From: Candidatus Leptovillus gracilis
GTDB lineage: Bacteria; Chloroflexota; Anaerolineae; Promineifilales; Promineifilaceae
Length of the DNA: 64,000 nt
Direction: 5' to 3'
Assembly: GCA_016716065.1 (NCBI GenBank)
Contig: JADJXA010000001.1
Span: 682,001-746,000 of the forward strand
Shown: positions 1 to 7,869 of the stretch, one piece after another
Layout of the letters: every line of letters starts with the position of its first letter
How positions within the stretch are numbered: position 1 is the first letter of the stretch
Notes under the pieces: model-generated
Seen by the model: the letters and a program-made list of their open reading frames with translations, nothing else
What the model was told of the DNA's origin: nothing
Database searches by the model: none
Translations under genes and position numbers: made by a program

Positions 1-2
1 AA

Positions 3-434
3 TGTGTGGATGCCTGCTGCTTGTTTGGCGGGATGCTGCACGCGGCTTTGCAAGGCGGCAGTAAGGCAGATATTTTGGCCTACCAGGGCTATACGCCGAT
101 AACGCCCAACATCCAGGCCATCGCCCAGGGCGCGTATCGGGGCAAATCGCTGGCGCAAATCAAAGGGTCTGGCTACGTGGTGGATTCGTTGGCGGCGGCG
201 TTGTGGTGTTTTGCGACCACCGACAGCTATGAAACGGCCGTTCTCCAGGCGGTGAATCTGGGCGACGACGCCGACACGACAGCGGCGGTGTGTGGGCAAA
301 TTGCCGGGGCGTTTTACGGCCGTGCCGCCATCCCCGCGTCCTGGCGCAGCCGCCTGATCATGGGCGCGGAAATTGAGCAGTTGGCCCTTCGGCTGCAATC
401 CCGACACCGTGATTTAAATAATTCACACGTTTAG
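3..434 (+). CDS. ADP-ribosylglycohydrolase family protein, C-terminal part (5' end outside window)
   Basis: The reading frame is open from the first bases, so the gene starts upstream of the window. The visible 143 residues carry the family signature GDDADTTAAVCGQIAGA near residue 90, which holds the paired Asp residues that bind the two Mg ions of DraG/ARH-type enzymes. These enzymes remove ADP-ribose from proteins or small molecules in the cytoplasm. The segment before it (YVVDSLAAALWCF) also fits the all-helical fold. A perfect hairpin follows just after the stop. The target cannot be told from this fragment. Confidence 0.85.
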   Translation, partial: CVDACCLFGGMLHAALQGGSKADILAYQGYTPITPNIQAIAQGAYRGKSLAQIKGSGYVVDSLAAALWCFATTDSYETAVLQAVNLGDDADTTAAVCGQIAGAFYGRAAIPASWRSRLIMGAEIEQLALRLQSRHRDLNNSHV

Positions 435-466
435 ATTGGACAAATCTCAGAAGATTTGTCCAATCT
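433..466. terminator. Perfect 15-bp hairpin after the ADP-ribosylglycohydrolase gene
   Basis: The arms agattggacaaatct (433-447) and agatttgtccaatct (452-466) pair perfectly around a 4-base loop. The site overlaps the stop codon of the gene to the left and lies between two convergent genes, so it may end transcription. There is no clear T tract. The core resembles the agattggaccaatct hairpin repeated elsewhere in this window. Confidence 0.5.
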
Positions 467-492
467 TCCGTATGTTATTTAATTTTCATTCC

Positions 493-1629
493 TCAGGGTC
501 TAAATAAAATGCACAGCGTATCAAAGGGAAGCTGTGTCGCCACGTACTCTTTGCCGCCCACCACGCCTTTGACGGCGTAAGGCTGCGCCAGCAGCGGGTT
601 GGGATATTCGGCGGTGCAAAGCAAACGGCCGTCTGTCACCTGACACACTCCAGACTGCCACTCCCCATCCAACCAGTACAACAAGGCCACGTCGGCCAGC
701 GGTGTGCCCGCCGGAACCGTTATCGCAAAATCCACCGGCGTGCGCACCGGCCGCGCCCGGCATTCGGCCGCCCCCAGGTCGGTCATCGTCAGGCCGCCCT
801 GGTGGTTGACGCTAACTGGTGGATATGGTTCACCGGTGGTCAGATCGGGGGAGATGACGGCCGTCAGCCCGCGTAAATCAGGCAATGGGCAGCCCACTTC
901 GTCTGACTCCACGTTCAGCGCCAGATTCAGCCGATTGGCCGCTTCGCCGGCCAGGCGGCGCATTTGCTGGCCGTAGCCCAATTCGACCACATACGGCTGC
1001 CAGGCATAGCCGATGACGCCATCGGTGACGGATAGTGCGCCAAGACTGGGCAGCCCATCCAAAACAAGTTGGTACGCGCCGGGCGCGTTTAGCGGCAGGG
1101 TGAAGCGCTGGCAGCCACCTTCGTCTGGCTGGCAGGCGAGGGTCTGGCGTTGGCCGCCCGGCATAACGGCCGTTAAGACCAGCTTTTGCACCCCGGTTGG
1201 CTCGATGACTTGCACGGTCAGCGGGTCGGGCGTGGTGGGGCAAACGGCCGTCGCCAGTTGCAGGCTGACGCGCTGGCTGGTGACCTGACAGGTGGTCGGG
1301 ATGGCGGCCGGCACGATGACGGCCGCTTGCCCCGTTTCATACCCCGGTTTGGCGGCGCGAATGTCGTAACCGCCGCCGCCGCCGGGAATTTGCGCCCGGC
1401 CGTTGACCCGCTCTGGCAGTTCCTGCCAGGGGCCGCCGTTCACGCGGTAGCTCACCTGCACCCGGTCCAGGGGGCGGTTTTTATCGTCCAGGAGGGTCAG
1501 GGTGACGGCCGTTTGCCCGGCATCGTCGCAGGGCAAAGGCGTCGGCGTTGCTTCGGCCGCGGCACAACCTATCAACCACACCCCAAGCCCTAAACAACAC
1601 AACCAGACCCACCATCGTTGTTTCATCAC
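493..1629 (-). CDS. Exported lipoprotein of unknown function
   Basis: The 378-residue product begins with a basic N-terminus, a hydrophobic stretch and the lipobox LIGC with Cys22, so it should be lipid-anchored on the cell surface. A Thr/Pro linker follows. Residues about 40-110 (VTLTLLDDKNRPLD, YDIRAAKPGYETG) look like a carboxypeptidase-regulatory or Ig-like beta-sandwich that often decorates surface proteins. The rest is beta-rich without a motif I recognise. Several Cys residues are scattered through the mature part. The gene follows the 1719-2321 gene on the same strand after about 90 bp and may be co-transcribed. Confidence 0.6.
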   Translation of the reverse strand: MMKQRWWVWLCCLGLGVWLIGCAAAEATPTPLPCDDAGQTAVTLTLLDDKNRPLDRVQVSYRVNGGPWQELPERVNGRAQIPGGGGGYDIRAAKPGYETGQAAVIVPAAIPTTCQVTSQRVSLQLATAVCPTTPDPLTVQVIEPTGVQKLVLTAVMPGGQRQTLACQPDEGGCQRFTLPLNAPGAYQLVLDGLPSLGALSVTDGVIGYAWQPYVVELGYGQQMRRLAGEAANRLNLALNVESDEVGCPLPDLRGLTAVISPDLTTGEPYPPVSVNHQGGLTMTDLGAAECRARPVRTPVDFAITVPAGTPLADVALLYWLDGEWQSGVCQVTDGRLLCTAEYPNPLLAQPYAVKGVVGGKEYVATQLPFDTLCILFRP

Positions 1630-1718
1630 GCCATCCTCGTTTTGTCAGGTTTAGCCGCCAATTGTAATCAACTCCGCGGCGCAGCCCAAACAGTGAACGG
1701 CCGCCAGGTCCAGGCTGG

Positions 1719-2321
1719 TTACTCTCTAATCGTCAACTGGGGAAAGGCGACCACGGCCGTTTCCCGGCCATAGTTCTCCCCTACCAACCCCACCTGCCCA
1801 ACCAACTCGCCAACCTCACCGGCCCATAACAGCTCCCGGTTGATGCGCACGGCCGCACGGCCGCTGCCTTCCACCCCGCCCACGTTCAGCCAGATTTCGT
1901 TGGGTTCCGCGCCAGCATGAACGTGGGGCCAGGGCTGCCAGGGCAATACGGCCGTTTCTCCCAGCCGCACCGTCACATACCCCAACGGCGAGACCAACAC
2001 CGTCAAGGCGGCCTGTTCATCGCCAACAATCAGGCCATAACCCACATCCGGCTCACCGGATTGATGGACGGCCGTTAACCACAGCGTGTAGTTCGCCGCC
2101 AGTAAAGGTTCGTCTAGCCAGCCAAGTGATTGGTTTTCGGGAAGGAGGATGGAGGGAGTTAACGGCCGCTGCCGCACGGCCGTGCCATTCAGGGCCGGGT
2201 CAAACAACCCAGCGCTGACCAGGGCCACGCCCAGGGACAGGGCGGCCAACAGCCCCAGCACCAACCAGGGCAGCGCGCGCCGCCGCTCAGGCAAAACGCG
2301 CCTCAAACAGCGCCCGGTCAA
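1719..2321 (-). CDS. Membrane-anchored protein with a possible concanavalin-like beta-sandwich domain
   Basis: The 200-residue product has an Arg-rich N-terminus and one transmembrane segment (about residues 18-40), with the rest predicted outside. The C-terminal half (NEIWLNVGG, VRINRELLWAG, VGLVGENYG, VAFPQLTI) follows the pattern of LamG/DUF1080-like beta-sandwiches common in extracellular proteins; this is weak pattern recognition. The start overlaps the end of the upstream FAD oxidoreductase gene by 35 bp, which suggests translational coupling. Function unknown. Confidence 0.5.
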   Translation of the reverse strand: MTGRCLRRVLPERRRALPWLVLGLLAALSLGVALVSAGLFDPALNGTAVRQRPLTPSILLPENQSLGWLDEPLLAANYTLWLTAVHQSGEPDVGYGLIVGDEQAALTVLVSPLGYVTVRLGETAVLPWQPWPHVHAGAEPNEIWLNVGGVEGSGRAAVRINRELLWAGEVGELVGQVGLVGENYGRETAVVAFPQLTIRE

Positions 2322-3558
2322 ACGTCAGCGACCAGCCGCCGGTTTGCATCAGATTGGCCGCCAGCCAGCCCAATGTGTCTGAGCATTTGGCCGAGGTTCC
2401 ATTACCGCCCGTCGCCACGTAGACGCGCTCCGTCAACTGGTCCACGTAGGGCTTGCCATGCGCGGTATAGGCCACCAGGCAGCGGTGCGTGTGGTATGCC
2501 TCGGCTTCCAGGCCAGGGATCATGCTTTGCAGCGCGGCGCGCATCGGTTCCAGCATCACGTCGCTGTCGCCGCCAATCATCCAGTCGCGCATCGCCTCCA
2601 GATCGGGCAGCCAGCGGTCGGCGGCTGTGTTACAGCCCATTTTCAGGTAGATACGGCCGTCTGGGTATTCAATGGGCGGCAGCAAATAAATGCCGTCCAG
2701 GTGCGGCGATTCAATCTGGTACAGCACTGTGGGCAGGCCACGCAGCCGCGCCGCCTCCGCTTCCGGCAGCCGCGCCAGCAAAATCGTCTCGCTTTTCACG
2801 CGCAAGTCCAGCTTTTGCGGCAGCAGATCGTAGCAGTTGGCAAAAGCCCCGGCGGCAATGAGTACTTTATGCGCCCACAGCACGCGCCCAACGTCGGTGG
2901 TGATGGCGACGGCGTGGGGATGGTGGGTAACGGCCGTCACCGTCTCGGCCACCACCCGCGCCCCCTGCTGTGCGGCGATGGTCAACTGCGCCCGCAGCAG
3001 CCCGCGTGGGTTAATGTAACCGGCCGGCGGCGGCTCCAACAATCCATGACAATGGGTCGGAAAGTGCAGCCGCGCATCCGCCTGTTTTAATTCCGCTGGC
3101 GTGGCATAGAGGGTGAAATCCAGGCTAAAGCGTTGGCCGATGGCGGCTACGGCCGTCAGGTAGGCCGCGTCGGACCCGTGCGGCGCGACATACAGCCCGC
3201 CTACCGGCCAGTAAAACGATAGGCCGCTGGCTTTTTCCAGGTAGGCATACTGCCCAATGGCCCGCTGCGCCAGCGCCGACCAGACGGCGTCATCGCTCAG
3301 GCGGCGGGTGATGCGCCCCTGGTCATAATGGCTGGCGAAGACGCCAGGAGGGCTGGCGAAGACGCCAGGAGGGCTGGCGAAGACGCCAGGAGGGCTGGCC
3401 CAATCGCCTGGATAGTTGGCCCACTCGGCTGGTTCGTCGGGACCGACGACAGCCACGTTGGGGGTAAGCTGGCTGAGGTAGCGCACCGCCGCCGCGCCCA
3501 TCAGCCCTTTGCCGATGACGATGTAATCAAAAATATGGGAGTTGGACCGGTTGTGCAT
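2287..3558 (-). CDS. FAD-dependent oxidoreductase of the DAO (glycine/D-amino acid oxidase, sarcosine oxidase) type
   Basis: The N-terminus has the dinucleotide-binding pattern YIVIGKGLMGAAAVRYL of DAO-family flavoproteins. The C-terminal region (GKPYVDQLTERVYVATGGNG) matches the second FAD-contacting segment. Such enzymes oxidise secondary or D-amino acids. I place the start at 3558, which has a GGAG box 8 bases upstream; the frame extends to 3630 but that extension is not family-like. Between residues about 60 and 90 there is a threefold 7-residue repeat (GVFASPP) made by a 21-bp DNA tandem repeat, an unusual recent-looking insertion. The substrate cannot be assigned. Confidence 0.75.
   Translation of the reverse strand: MHNRSNSHIFDYIVIGKGLMGAAAVRYLSQLTPNVAVVGPDEPAEWANYPGDWASPPGVFASPPGVFASPPGVFASHYDQGRITRRLSDDAVWSALAQRAIGQYAYLEKASGLSFYWPVGGLYVAPHGSDAAYLTAVAAIGQRFSLDFTLYATPAELKQADARLHFPTHCHGLLEPPPAGYINPRGLLRAQLTIAAQQGARVVAETVTAVTHHPHAVAITTDVGRVLWAHKVLIAAGAFANCYDLLPQKLDLRVKSETILLARLPEAEAARLRGLPTVLYQIESPHLDGIYLLPPIEYPDGRIYLKMGCNTAADRWLPDLEAMRDWMIGGDSDVMLEPMRAALQSMIPGLEAEAYHTHRCLVAYTAHGKPYVDQLTERVYVATGGNGTSAKCSDTLGWLAANLMQTGGWSLTFDRALFEARFA
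3330..3392. repeat. Three exact 21-bp tandem repeats inside the FAD oxidoreductase gene
   Basis: Three identical 21-bp units (3330-3350, 3351-3371, 3372-3392; each begins ggctggcgaag) are followed by two diverged copies up to about 3434. The length keeps the frame and adds 7 residues per unit. Exact identity points to recent slippage or unequal exchange. Confidence 0.9.
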
Positions 3559-3681
3559 GATGCTGTCTCCGTGAACGGCCGTATTGTTAGCAGGCTTATC
3601 AGTCTTTATGGTAACACGACAATCGGCCAATTGTGACGGCCGTCCTCTTTTTTTACGGTTGTTTCACTCTACCGTTATTTT

Positions 3682-3690
3682 TGTTACACT
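3682..3690 (+). promoter_or_regulatory. Extended -10 promoter motif upstream of the methyltransferase gene
   Basis: TG-t-TACACT (3682-3690) fits an extended -10 box about 40 bases upstream of the chosen start at 3728. A loose -35 (TTTCAC, 3662-3667) lies 17 bases before it. The same TGTTACACT string precedes the YbaK-like gene at 25725-25733. Confidence 0.4.
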
Positions 3691-3727
3691 CCGGTGGGAT
3701 AAACAGGCTCAACAAATATCACGAGAC

Positions 3728-4495
3728 ATGTACGACAAAATTGCCCATTACTACGATTTAACCCATGATCAATTGACCGAAGATGTCGCTTTTATACTGG
3801 CGCTGGCGCAAGAAGGCGGCGGGCCAGTATTGGAATTGGGCTGCGGCAGCGGACGGCTGCTGCGGCCGCTGGCGCGGGCCGGGTTCCGCGTCACTGGCGT
3901 AGACAATTCTGCGGCGATGTTGGACCGGGCGCGGGTCAGGTTTGCCGGCGAGGATACGGCCGTTCAGCAGCGCCTCAGCCTCATCCCCGGCGACATGACC
4001 GCCCTGTCCCTACCCCACCAGACCCGCTTTGCCCTGGTCATCATCCCGTACAACACCCTGCTGCACCTGGATTCTGACCAGGCGGCGGCGGCGCTGCGGG
4101 GGATACGGCCGGTGTTGGGGGCAAACGGCCGTCTCTTCATAGACCTCATCAACCCCCTGGCCGTCGCCAACACGCCCAACGACGCCACACTGAGCCTGGA
4201 AGCCGTCTTCACCGACCCAGCCAACGGGTACACCGTGCTGCAACTGGCCGCCAACCGGTTGGACGATGGCGCGCAAACGCTGCACATCACCTGGATTTAC
4301 GATGCCTCGCCGCCCGACGGCGGCCCCGTCCACCGTACCATCGCCCAGGCCACTTACCATTACCTCTATCCCCACCAGCTAGAACTGCTGCTGCGCGAAG
4401 CCGGTTTTCGCCTGCGCAGCCTGACAGGCGGCTACAATGGCGAGCCGTTCAACGAAGAGAGCGAGCGACTGCTGATTGTGGCCGAGCAGGCGTGA
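3728..4495 (+). CDS. Class I SAM-dependent methyltransferase
   Basis: A 255-residue cytoplasmic enzyme. Motif I is VLELGCGSGRLLRPL near residue 38, followed by the acidic VTGVDNSAAML at the end of strand beta-2 and by LIPGDMTAL and FALVIIPYNTLLHL, all typical of the Rossmann methyltransferase fold (Methyltransf_25 type). The start at 3728 (MYDKIAHYYD) is where family similarity begins; the open frame reaches back to 3584 but would cross the promoter motif. The gene diverges from the FAD oxidoreductase and converges on the metal-transport operon. Substrate unknown. Confidence 0.8.
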   Translation: MYDKIAHYYDLTHDQLTEDVAFILALAQEGGGPVLELGCGSGRLLRPLARAGFRVTGVDNSAAMLDRARVRFAGEDTAVQQRLSLIPGDMTALSLPHQTRFALVIIPYNTLLHLDSDQAAAALRGIRPVLGANGRLFIDLINPLAVANTPNDATLSLEAVFTDPANGYTVLQLAANRLDDGAQTLHITWIYDASPPDGGPVHRTIAQATYHYLYPHQLELLLREAGFRLRSLTGGYNGEPFNEESERLLIVAEQA

Positions 4496-4558
4496 AGCGT
4501 CTGTCATGACGCCTGACGGACCCTTCGTCACCAACGCAAACAGGATCGGGCTGTTCCG

Positions 4559-5389
4559 TTACCCGGCGTGGCGCAGCACACCGCGCTGGGGGGCGAAGAG
4601 AAACACGAGGATAAAGATGAAGGTCGCCACCAGCACCACGGCCGGGCCAGAGGCGATGTTCAGATAATACGAGGCATACAAACCAGCCACGCCAGAAAAC
4701 GCGCCGATGAACGCCGATACGCCCATCATCGTCGGCAGTCGCCGGGTGAGCAGCGAAGCCGCCGCCGCCGGGGTGACAAACATCGCCAGCATCAGGGCGA
4801 TGCCCACCACCTGCAACGCCACGACAATGGTCACGGCAATCAGGATGAGCAGCAGGTAACGCAAAAAGTTCGTCGGCAGGCGTAAGGTGACGGCCAAAAT
4901 TGTATCGAAGGAGATGACCAGAAATTCTTTATAGAACAGGAAGATTGTCAGCAAGACGATGGCCCCGAGAACGGCCGTTGTCCACAAATCCGCCACCGTC
5001 ACCCCCAGCAAATTGCCAAACAAAAAGTGCGCCAGGTCCAGGGTGTAATTACCCGACGCCGACAACAAGGCCACGCCCAGAGCAAAAAGCCCGGCAAACA
5101 CCACGCCGATGGCCGTATCCTCTTTTAGCAGGCCGCGATCCGTCAAAGCGCCAATGCCCAAAGCTGTCAACACGCCAAAAATCAGCGCGCCAACCGCCAG
5201 CGGCCAGCCCAGCAAAAAGGCGATGACCACGCCGGGCAAAATGGTATGCGCCAGCGCATCGCCAAAAAAGGCCATGCCACGCAGCACCACATATGTGCCC
5301 AGCACCGAGCAAACCACGCCGACGATAACCGCAGCCACCAGGGCGCGGACGATAAAACTAAATTGTAGGGGTTCGAGGAGCCAGTTCAT
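4559..5389 (-). CDS. Metal (Zn/Mn) ABC transporter permease
   Basis: The 276-residue membrane protein has about eight hydrophobic segments and the ABC-3 family pattern (SVLGTYVVLRGMAFFGDAL near residue 28, followed by HTILPGV). It would form the channel of a ZnuABC/MntABC/TroABC-type importer that brings zinc or manganese into the cell. It is the last gene of a three-gene minus-strand operon with the ATPase and the binding lipoprotein. A block of heptad repeats separates it from the ATPase gene. Zinc and manganese versions cannot be separated by sequence alone. Confidence 0.9.
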   Translation of the reverse strand: MNWLLEPLQFSFIVRALVAAVIVGVVCSVLGTYVVLRGMAFFGDALAHTILPGVVIAFLLGWPLAVGALIFGVLTALGIGALTDRGLLKEDTAIGVVFAGLFALGVALLSASGNYTLDLAHFLFGNLLGVTVADLWTTAVLGAIVLLTIFLFYKEFLVISFDTILAVTLRLPTNFLRYLLLILIAVTIVVALQVVGIALMLAMFVTPAAAASLLTRRLPTMMGVSAFIGAFSGVAGLYASYYLNIASGPAVVLVATFIFILVFLFAPQRGVLRHAG

Positions 5390-5393
5390 AAGA

Positions 5394-5474
5394 AGTTGGG
5401 AGTTGGGAGTTGTTGGTTGGGAGTTGGGAGTTGTTGGTTGGGAGTTGCTTTGCTATCAACTATCAACTATCAAC
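5394..5474. repeat. Heptad short tandem repeats between the ABC permease and ATPase genes
   Basis: Eight 7-bp units of agttggg, agttgtt, ggttggg and agttgct run from 5394 to 5449. Three copies of tatcaac then run from 5454 to 5474. The period is exactly 7 while the unit changes, and agttggg/agttgtt/ggttggg form a 21-bp higher-order repeat. The right end supplies the stop codon region of the ATPase gene. Confidence 0.9.
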
Positions 5475-6325
5475 TATCCGTCATGATCGCAGCAGGTGTC
5501 GGCCAGGAGCAGGTCGCCGTCGTTGAGGACGGTCATGTGGCCGCCATAGGCTGCCAGGAGGTGATCGGTGGTGAGAACGGCCGTTGCCCTGCCCAACGCC
5601 ACAATCCGCCGGTTCAACAGCATCACCCGGTCAAACCGCTCGGCCGCCAGATTCAGATCATGGGTCGCCACCAGCACCGTCACCCCGTCAGGCCGCAGCC
5701 CGTCTAAAATCTCAAAGATCGCTTCCTGGCTGGGCGAATCCAGGCCAGTCAGCGGCTCGTCCAACAGCAGCAGTTCTGCCTCTTGCGCCAGCGCGCGGGC
5801 AATGAACACCCGCTGCTGCTGCCCGCCAGACAATTCGCCAATCTGCTTATGGGCCAGATGGGTGGCCCCCACCCGCTCCAGACTGCGCCGTGCCACCGCC
5901 CAATCCTGGCGGCGCGGCCAGCGGAAGAAGCCAATTTGCCCCACCCGCCCCATCATCACCACGTCTTCCACCGTCACCGGGAAAGACCAATCAATCTGGC
6001 TGCGTTGGGGCACGTAGGCGATGCAAATATGACCATCCGGCCCATGCCCAAAGATGTTTACCTCGCCCTGACCGGGCTTCAAGGTTCCCACAATCAGCTT
6101 AAACAGTGTGCTTTTGCCGGCGCCATTTGGACCCACCACGGCAATGCGCTCACCGGCTTCCACCCGGAATGAAACGTTTTCCAGGGCGTAATCCACGCCG
6201 CGCTGCGTCGTGACGCCATTGACGCCGGCCGCATAGGCCACCGTGACGCCCTTCATTTCCAGGGTCGGTTTGTCTTGCTCGTGGGCCACGCCACGATGGG
6301 TCATTTGTCGGACTAATTCAGCCAT
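5474..6325 (-). CDS. Metal (Zn/Mn) ABC transporter ATP-binding protein
   Basis: A 283-residue ABC ATPase. Walker A is GPNGAGKSTLFKL, the Q-loop is AYVPQRSQIDWSFP (the RSxxDWxFP wording is typical of metal-ABC-3 ATPases), the signature is LSGGQQQRVFIARAL and Walker B is LLLLDEPLTGLD, with the switch His in VATHDL. It drives uptake through the permease encoded next to it. The C-terminus (LADTCCDHDG) has Cys and His residues that might contact metal; that is a guess. The gene begins 18 bases after the binding-protein gene ends. Confidence 0.93.
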   Translation of the reverse strand: MAELVRQMTHRGVAHEQDKPTLEMKGVTVAYAAGVNGVTTQRGVDYALENVSFRVEAGERIAVVGPNGAGKSTLFKLIVGTLKPGQGEVNIFGHGPDGHICIAYVPQRSQIDWSFPVTVEDVVMMGRVGQIGFFRWPRRQDWAVARRSLERVGATHLAHKQIGELSGGQQQRVFIARALAQEAELLLLDEPLTGLDSPSQEAIFEILDGLRPDGVTVLVATHDLNLAAERFDRVMLLNRRIVALGRATAVLTTDHLLAAYGGHMTVLNDGDLLLADTCCDHDG

Positions 6326-6343
6326 ATTCGGTTTATACCACGC

Positions 6344-7489
6344 TTATTGCAGACCGGCGACGATTGTCGCGACGTTGGCGCGGAACATGCCGATGAAGCT
6401 GTCTGCGCCACTGCCAGCCGGACCAATCGAGCCAGTATACAGCGTCATGACTTTGACTGTATCACAGTTTTTTAGCTCGGCGGCGACGGTTTGGGCCAGT
6501 TTGTCGTTGGCTGTCGTTTCGGCGAAGATGGTGCAGATGTTGTGTTCGTTCATCACAGCAATCAGGTTCGATAGATCGCTGGCGGAGGGTTCGGCCAGAG
6601 TGCTGATGGCCGGGATAACCGTTCCCAGCATTTCAAAGCCATAGGCGTCGGCGAAATAGCCAAATGCCTCGTGGTTGGTCACTAAAGCTCGTTTTTCGGC
6701 CGGGATGGCCGCCAGCTGCGCGATGGCGTCGGTTTGTAGTTGGTCTAATTCGGCCAGATAGTTTTCCGCGTTGGCGGCGTACACTGCGGCCTGATTGGGG
6801 TCTAGTTGGCTTAAAACCTGGGCGATATTGCGCGTCCATTGGGCCACATTGGGCGCCGACAGCCAGGTGTGGGGGTCCGCGCCGCTGTGGTGATGGTCAG
6901 CTTCGGCTTCGTCGGCGTGGTCCGCCTCGTCGGCGTGGTCCGCTTCGCCAGCGTGGTCCGCTTCGTCGGCGTGGTCCGCTTCGTCGGCGTGGTCCGCCTC
7001 GTCGGCGTGGTCTTCGCCGCCAAACGGCCGTGGCGCAATTCCGGCCGAAACAGGCACAATCGGAGCATTCTCGCTGATAGTTGCCAGATTTTGCAAGAGG
7101 GCTTCTTCTAAATCCCAGCCATTGACCAGAATAACATCGGCCTGGGCCACTTGGGTGAAATCGCTGGCTGATGGCTCGTAGCTGTGTGGGTCCTGGCCGG
7201 GTCCCATCAGAGTGGTTAATTCAATGGCCTCGCCGCCAATCTGGCCGACCACGTCGCCGATGATGCTGGTAGTGGCGACAACACGTAGGGGACGGCCGTC
7301 CAGGGCGACGGCCGTTAACTCCGGCAAAACCAACATCGTCAAGCCGGCTTCGCTTTCCTGGTTGGCTTGCACGGCCGTTGCCGCCGCTTGTGGCTCGGCA
7401 GCCGTCTGGCCACAACCCACCAATACCGCCAACAGTATCGTGCTGATCCACAGTATAATTGCCCGCCGGGGCAGATAAAACTCAGGCAT
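6344..7489 (-). CDS. Metal ABC transporter substrate-binding lipoprotein with a His/Asp-rich repeat (ZnuA/TroA type)
   Basis: The 381-residue product has a lipobox (LVGC, Cys26) and the cluster A-I binding-protein fold: VVATTSIIGDVVGQIGG, the metal His in GQDPHSYEPSASD, the second His in DPHTWLSAP and a later His in TNHEAFGYFADAYG. Between residues about 150 and 205 it carries six copies of DHA(D/G)EA and then DHHHSG, the flexible His-rich loop seen in many ZnuA proteins, here in an unusually regular form. This favours zinc. It is the first gene of the operon, with a candidate operator about 25 bases upstream. Confidence 0.92.
   Translation of the reverse strand: MPEFYLPRRAIILWISTILLAVLVGCGQTAAEPQAAATAVQANQESEAGLTMLVLPELTAVALDGRPLRVVATTSIIGDVVGQIGGEAIELTTLMGPGQDPHSYEPSASDFTQVAQADVILVNGWDLEEALLQNLATISENAPIVPVSAGIAPRPFGGEDHADEADHADEADHADEADHAGEADHADEADHADEAEADHHHSGADPHTWLSAPNVAQWTRNIAQVLSQLDPNQAAVYAANAENYLAELDQLQTDAIAQLAAIPAEKRALVTNHEAFGYFADAYGFEMLGTVIPAISTLAEPSASDLSNLIAVMNEHNICTIFAETTANDKLAQTVAAELKNCDTVKVMTLYTGSIGPAGSGADSFIGMFRANVATIVAGLQ
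6898..7017. repeat. 18-bp coding tandem repeat encoding the metal-binding loop
   Basis: About six 18-bp units (minus-strand reading DHADEA) lie head to tail, with one D-to-G variant and silent third-base changes. The array adds His, Asp and Glu ligands to the binding protein. Copy number could vary between strains. Confidence 0.85.
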
Positions 7490-7513
7490 AAAATTGTCTC
7501 CTCATGTCATTAA

Positions 7514-7539
7514 TGATACTAAATATCAACACAATGATA
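7514..7539. promoter_or_regulatory. Candidate metal-responsive operator of the Zn/Mn uptake operon
   Basis: TGATA-ctaaa-TATCA (7514-7528) is a perfect interrupted inverted repeat, followed by another TGATA half-site (7535-7539), all in an AT-rich stretch 25-50 bases before the binding-protein start. Fur-family (Zur) and MntR operators are AT-rich inverted repeats of this kind. No regulator gene is nearby, so the assignment rests on position and symmetry only. Confidence 0.45.
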
Positions 7540-7671
7540 ACGCACGGCCGTTGACTGTCAAGTTTTTGTTAAAATCACGGCAAGATGGGGAAACGGCCGT
7601 AACGTACCAGAGTCATTGTTGGCCCGTAGGTTAAAATGCAAGTTACTCAGCCTAAAATCAGCCAGAATATC

Positions 7672-7766
7672 TAAGGGTTCGTTTGCAATTAACTTTGGAG
7701 TTTCCAGATTGGACCAATCTTGGAGATTGGTCCAATCTCACCAGGTTAAAAACATATGAACCCTAA
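7672..7766. repeat. Intergenic hairpin element, copy 2 (agattggaccaatct family)
   Basis: The core is agattggaccaatct (7706-7720), tgg, then agattggtccaatct (7724-7738), a perfect 15-bp inverted repeat. The left flank (agggttcgtttgcaattaac and on to tttcc) recurs, inverted, in the copy at 22765-22860. The element begins with agggttc and ends with gaaccct, which could be terminal inverted repeats. Confidence 0.8.
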
Positions 7767-7869
7767 GCAGGTGCGGCGCAAGTTGTTTGGTTGGCTCTAA
7801 AATAAACCAACCATCAAACTAACCAACTGCCTGGCAGTTACCAAAATCATCCAAAAAAGGGGTTTTCGC

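Larger units (their letters stand above)
7490..7869. other. 380-bp divergent intergenic region between the metal operon and the dTDP-glucose dehydratase gene
   Basis: It holds the candidate metal operator (7514-7539), two ACGGCCGT palindromes near 7545 and 7594, the hairpin repeat element (7672-7766) and a short accaacc-rich stretch near 7805-7830. I see no open frame or RNA gene. The promoter of the rightward gene was not resolved. Confidence 0.6.

Noticed and set aside
6811..7111. Open frames on both strands in the His-repeat region of the metal-binding gene (Arg/Gly- or Thr-rich)
   Set aside because: They are frame shadows of the 18-bp coding repeat; only the minus-strand frame of the binding lipoprotein has a signal peptide and family motifs.
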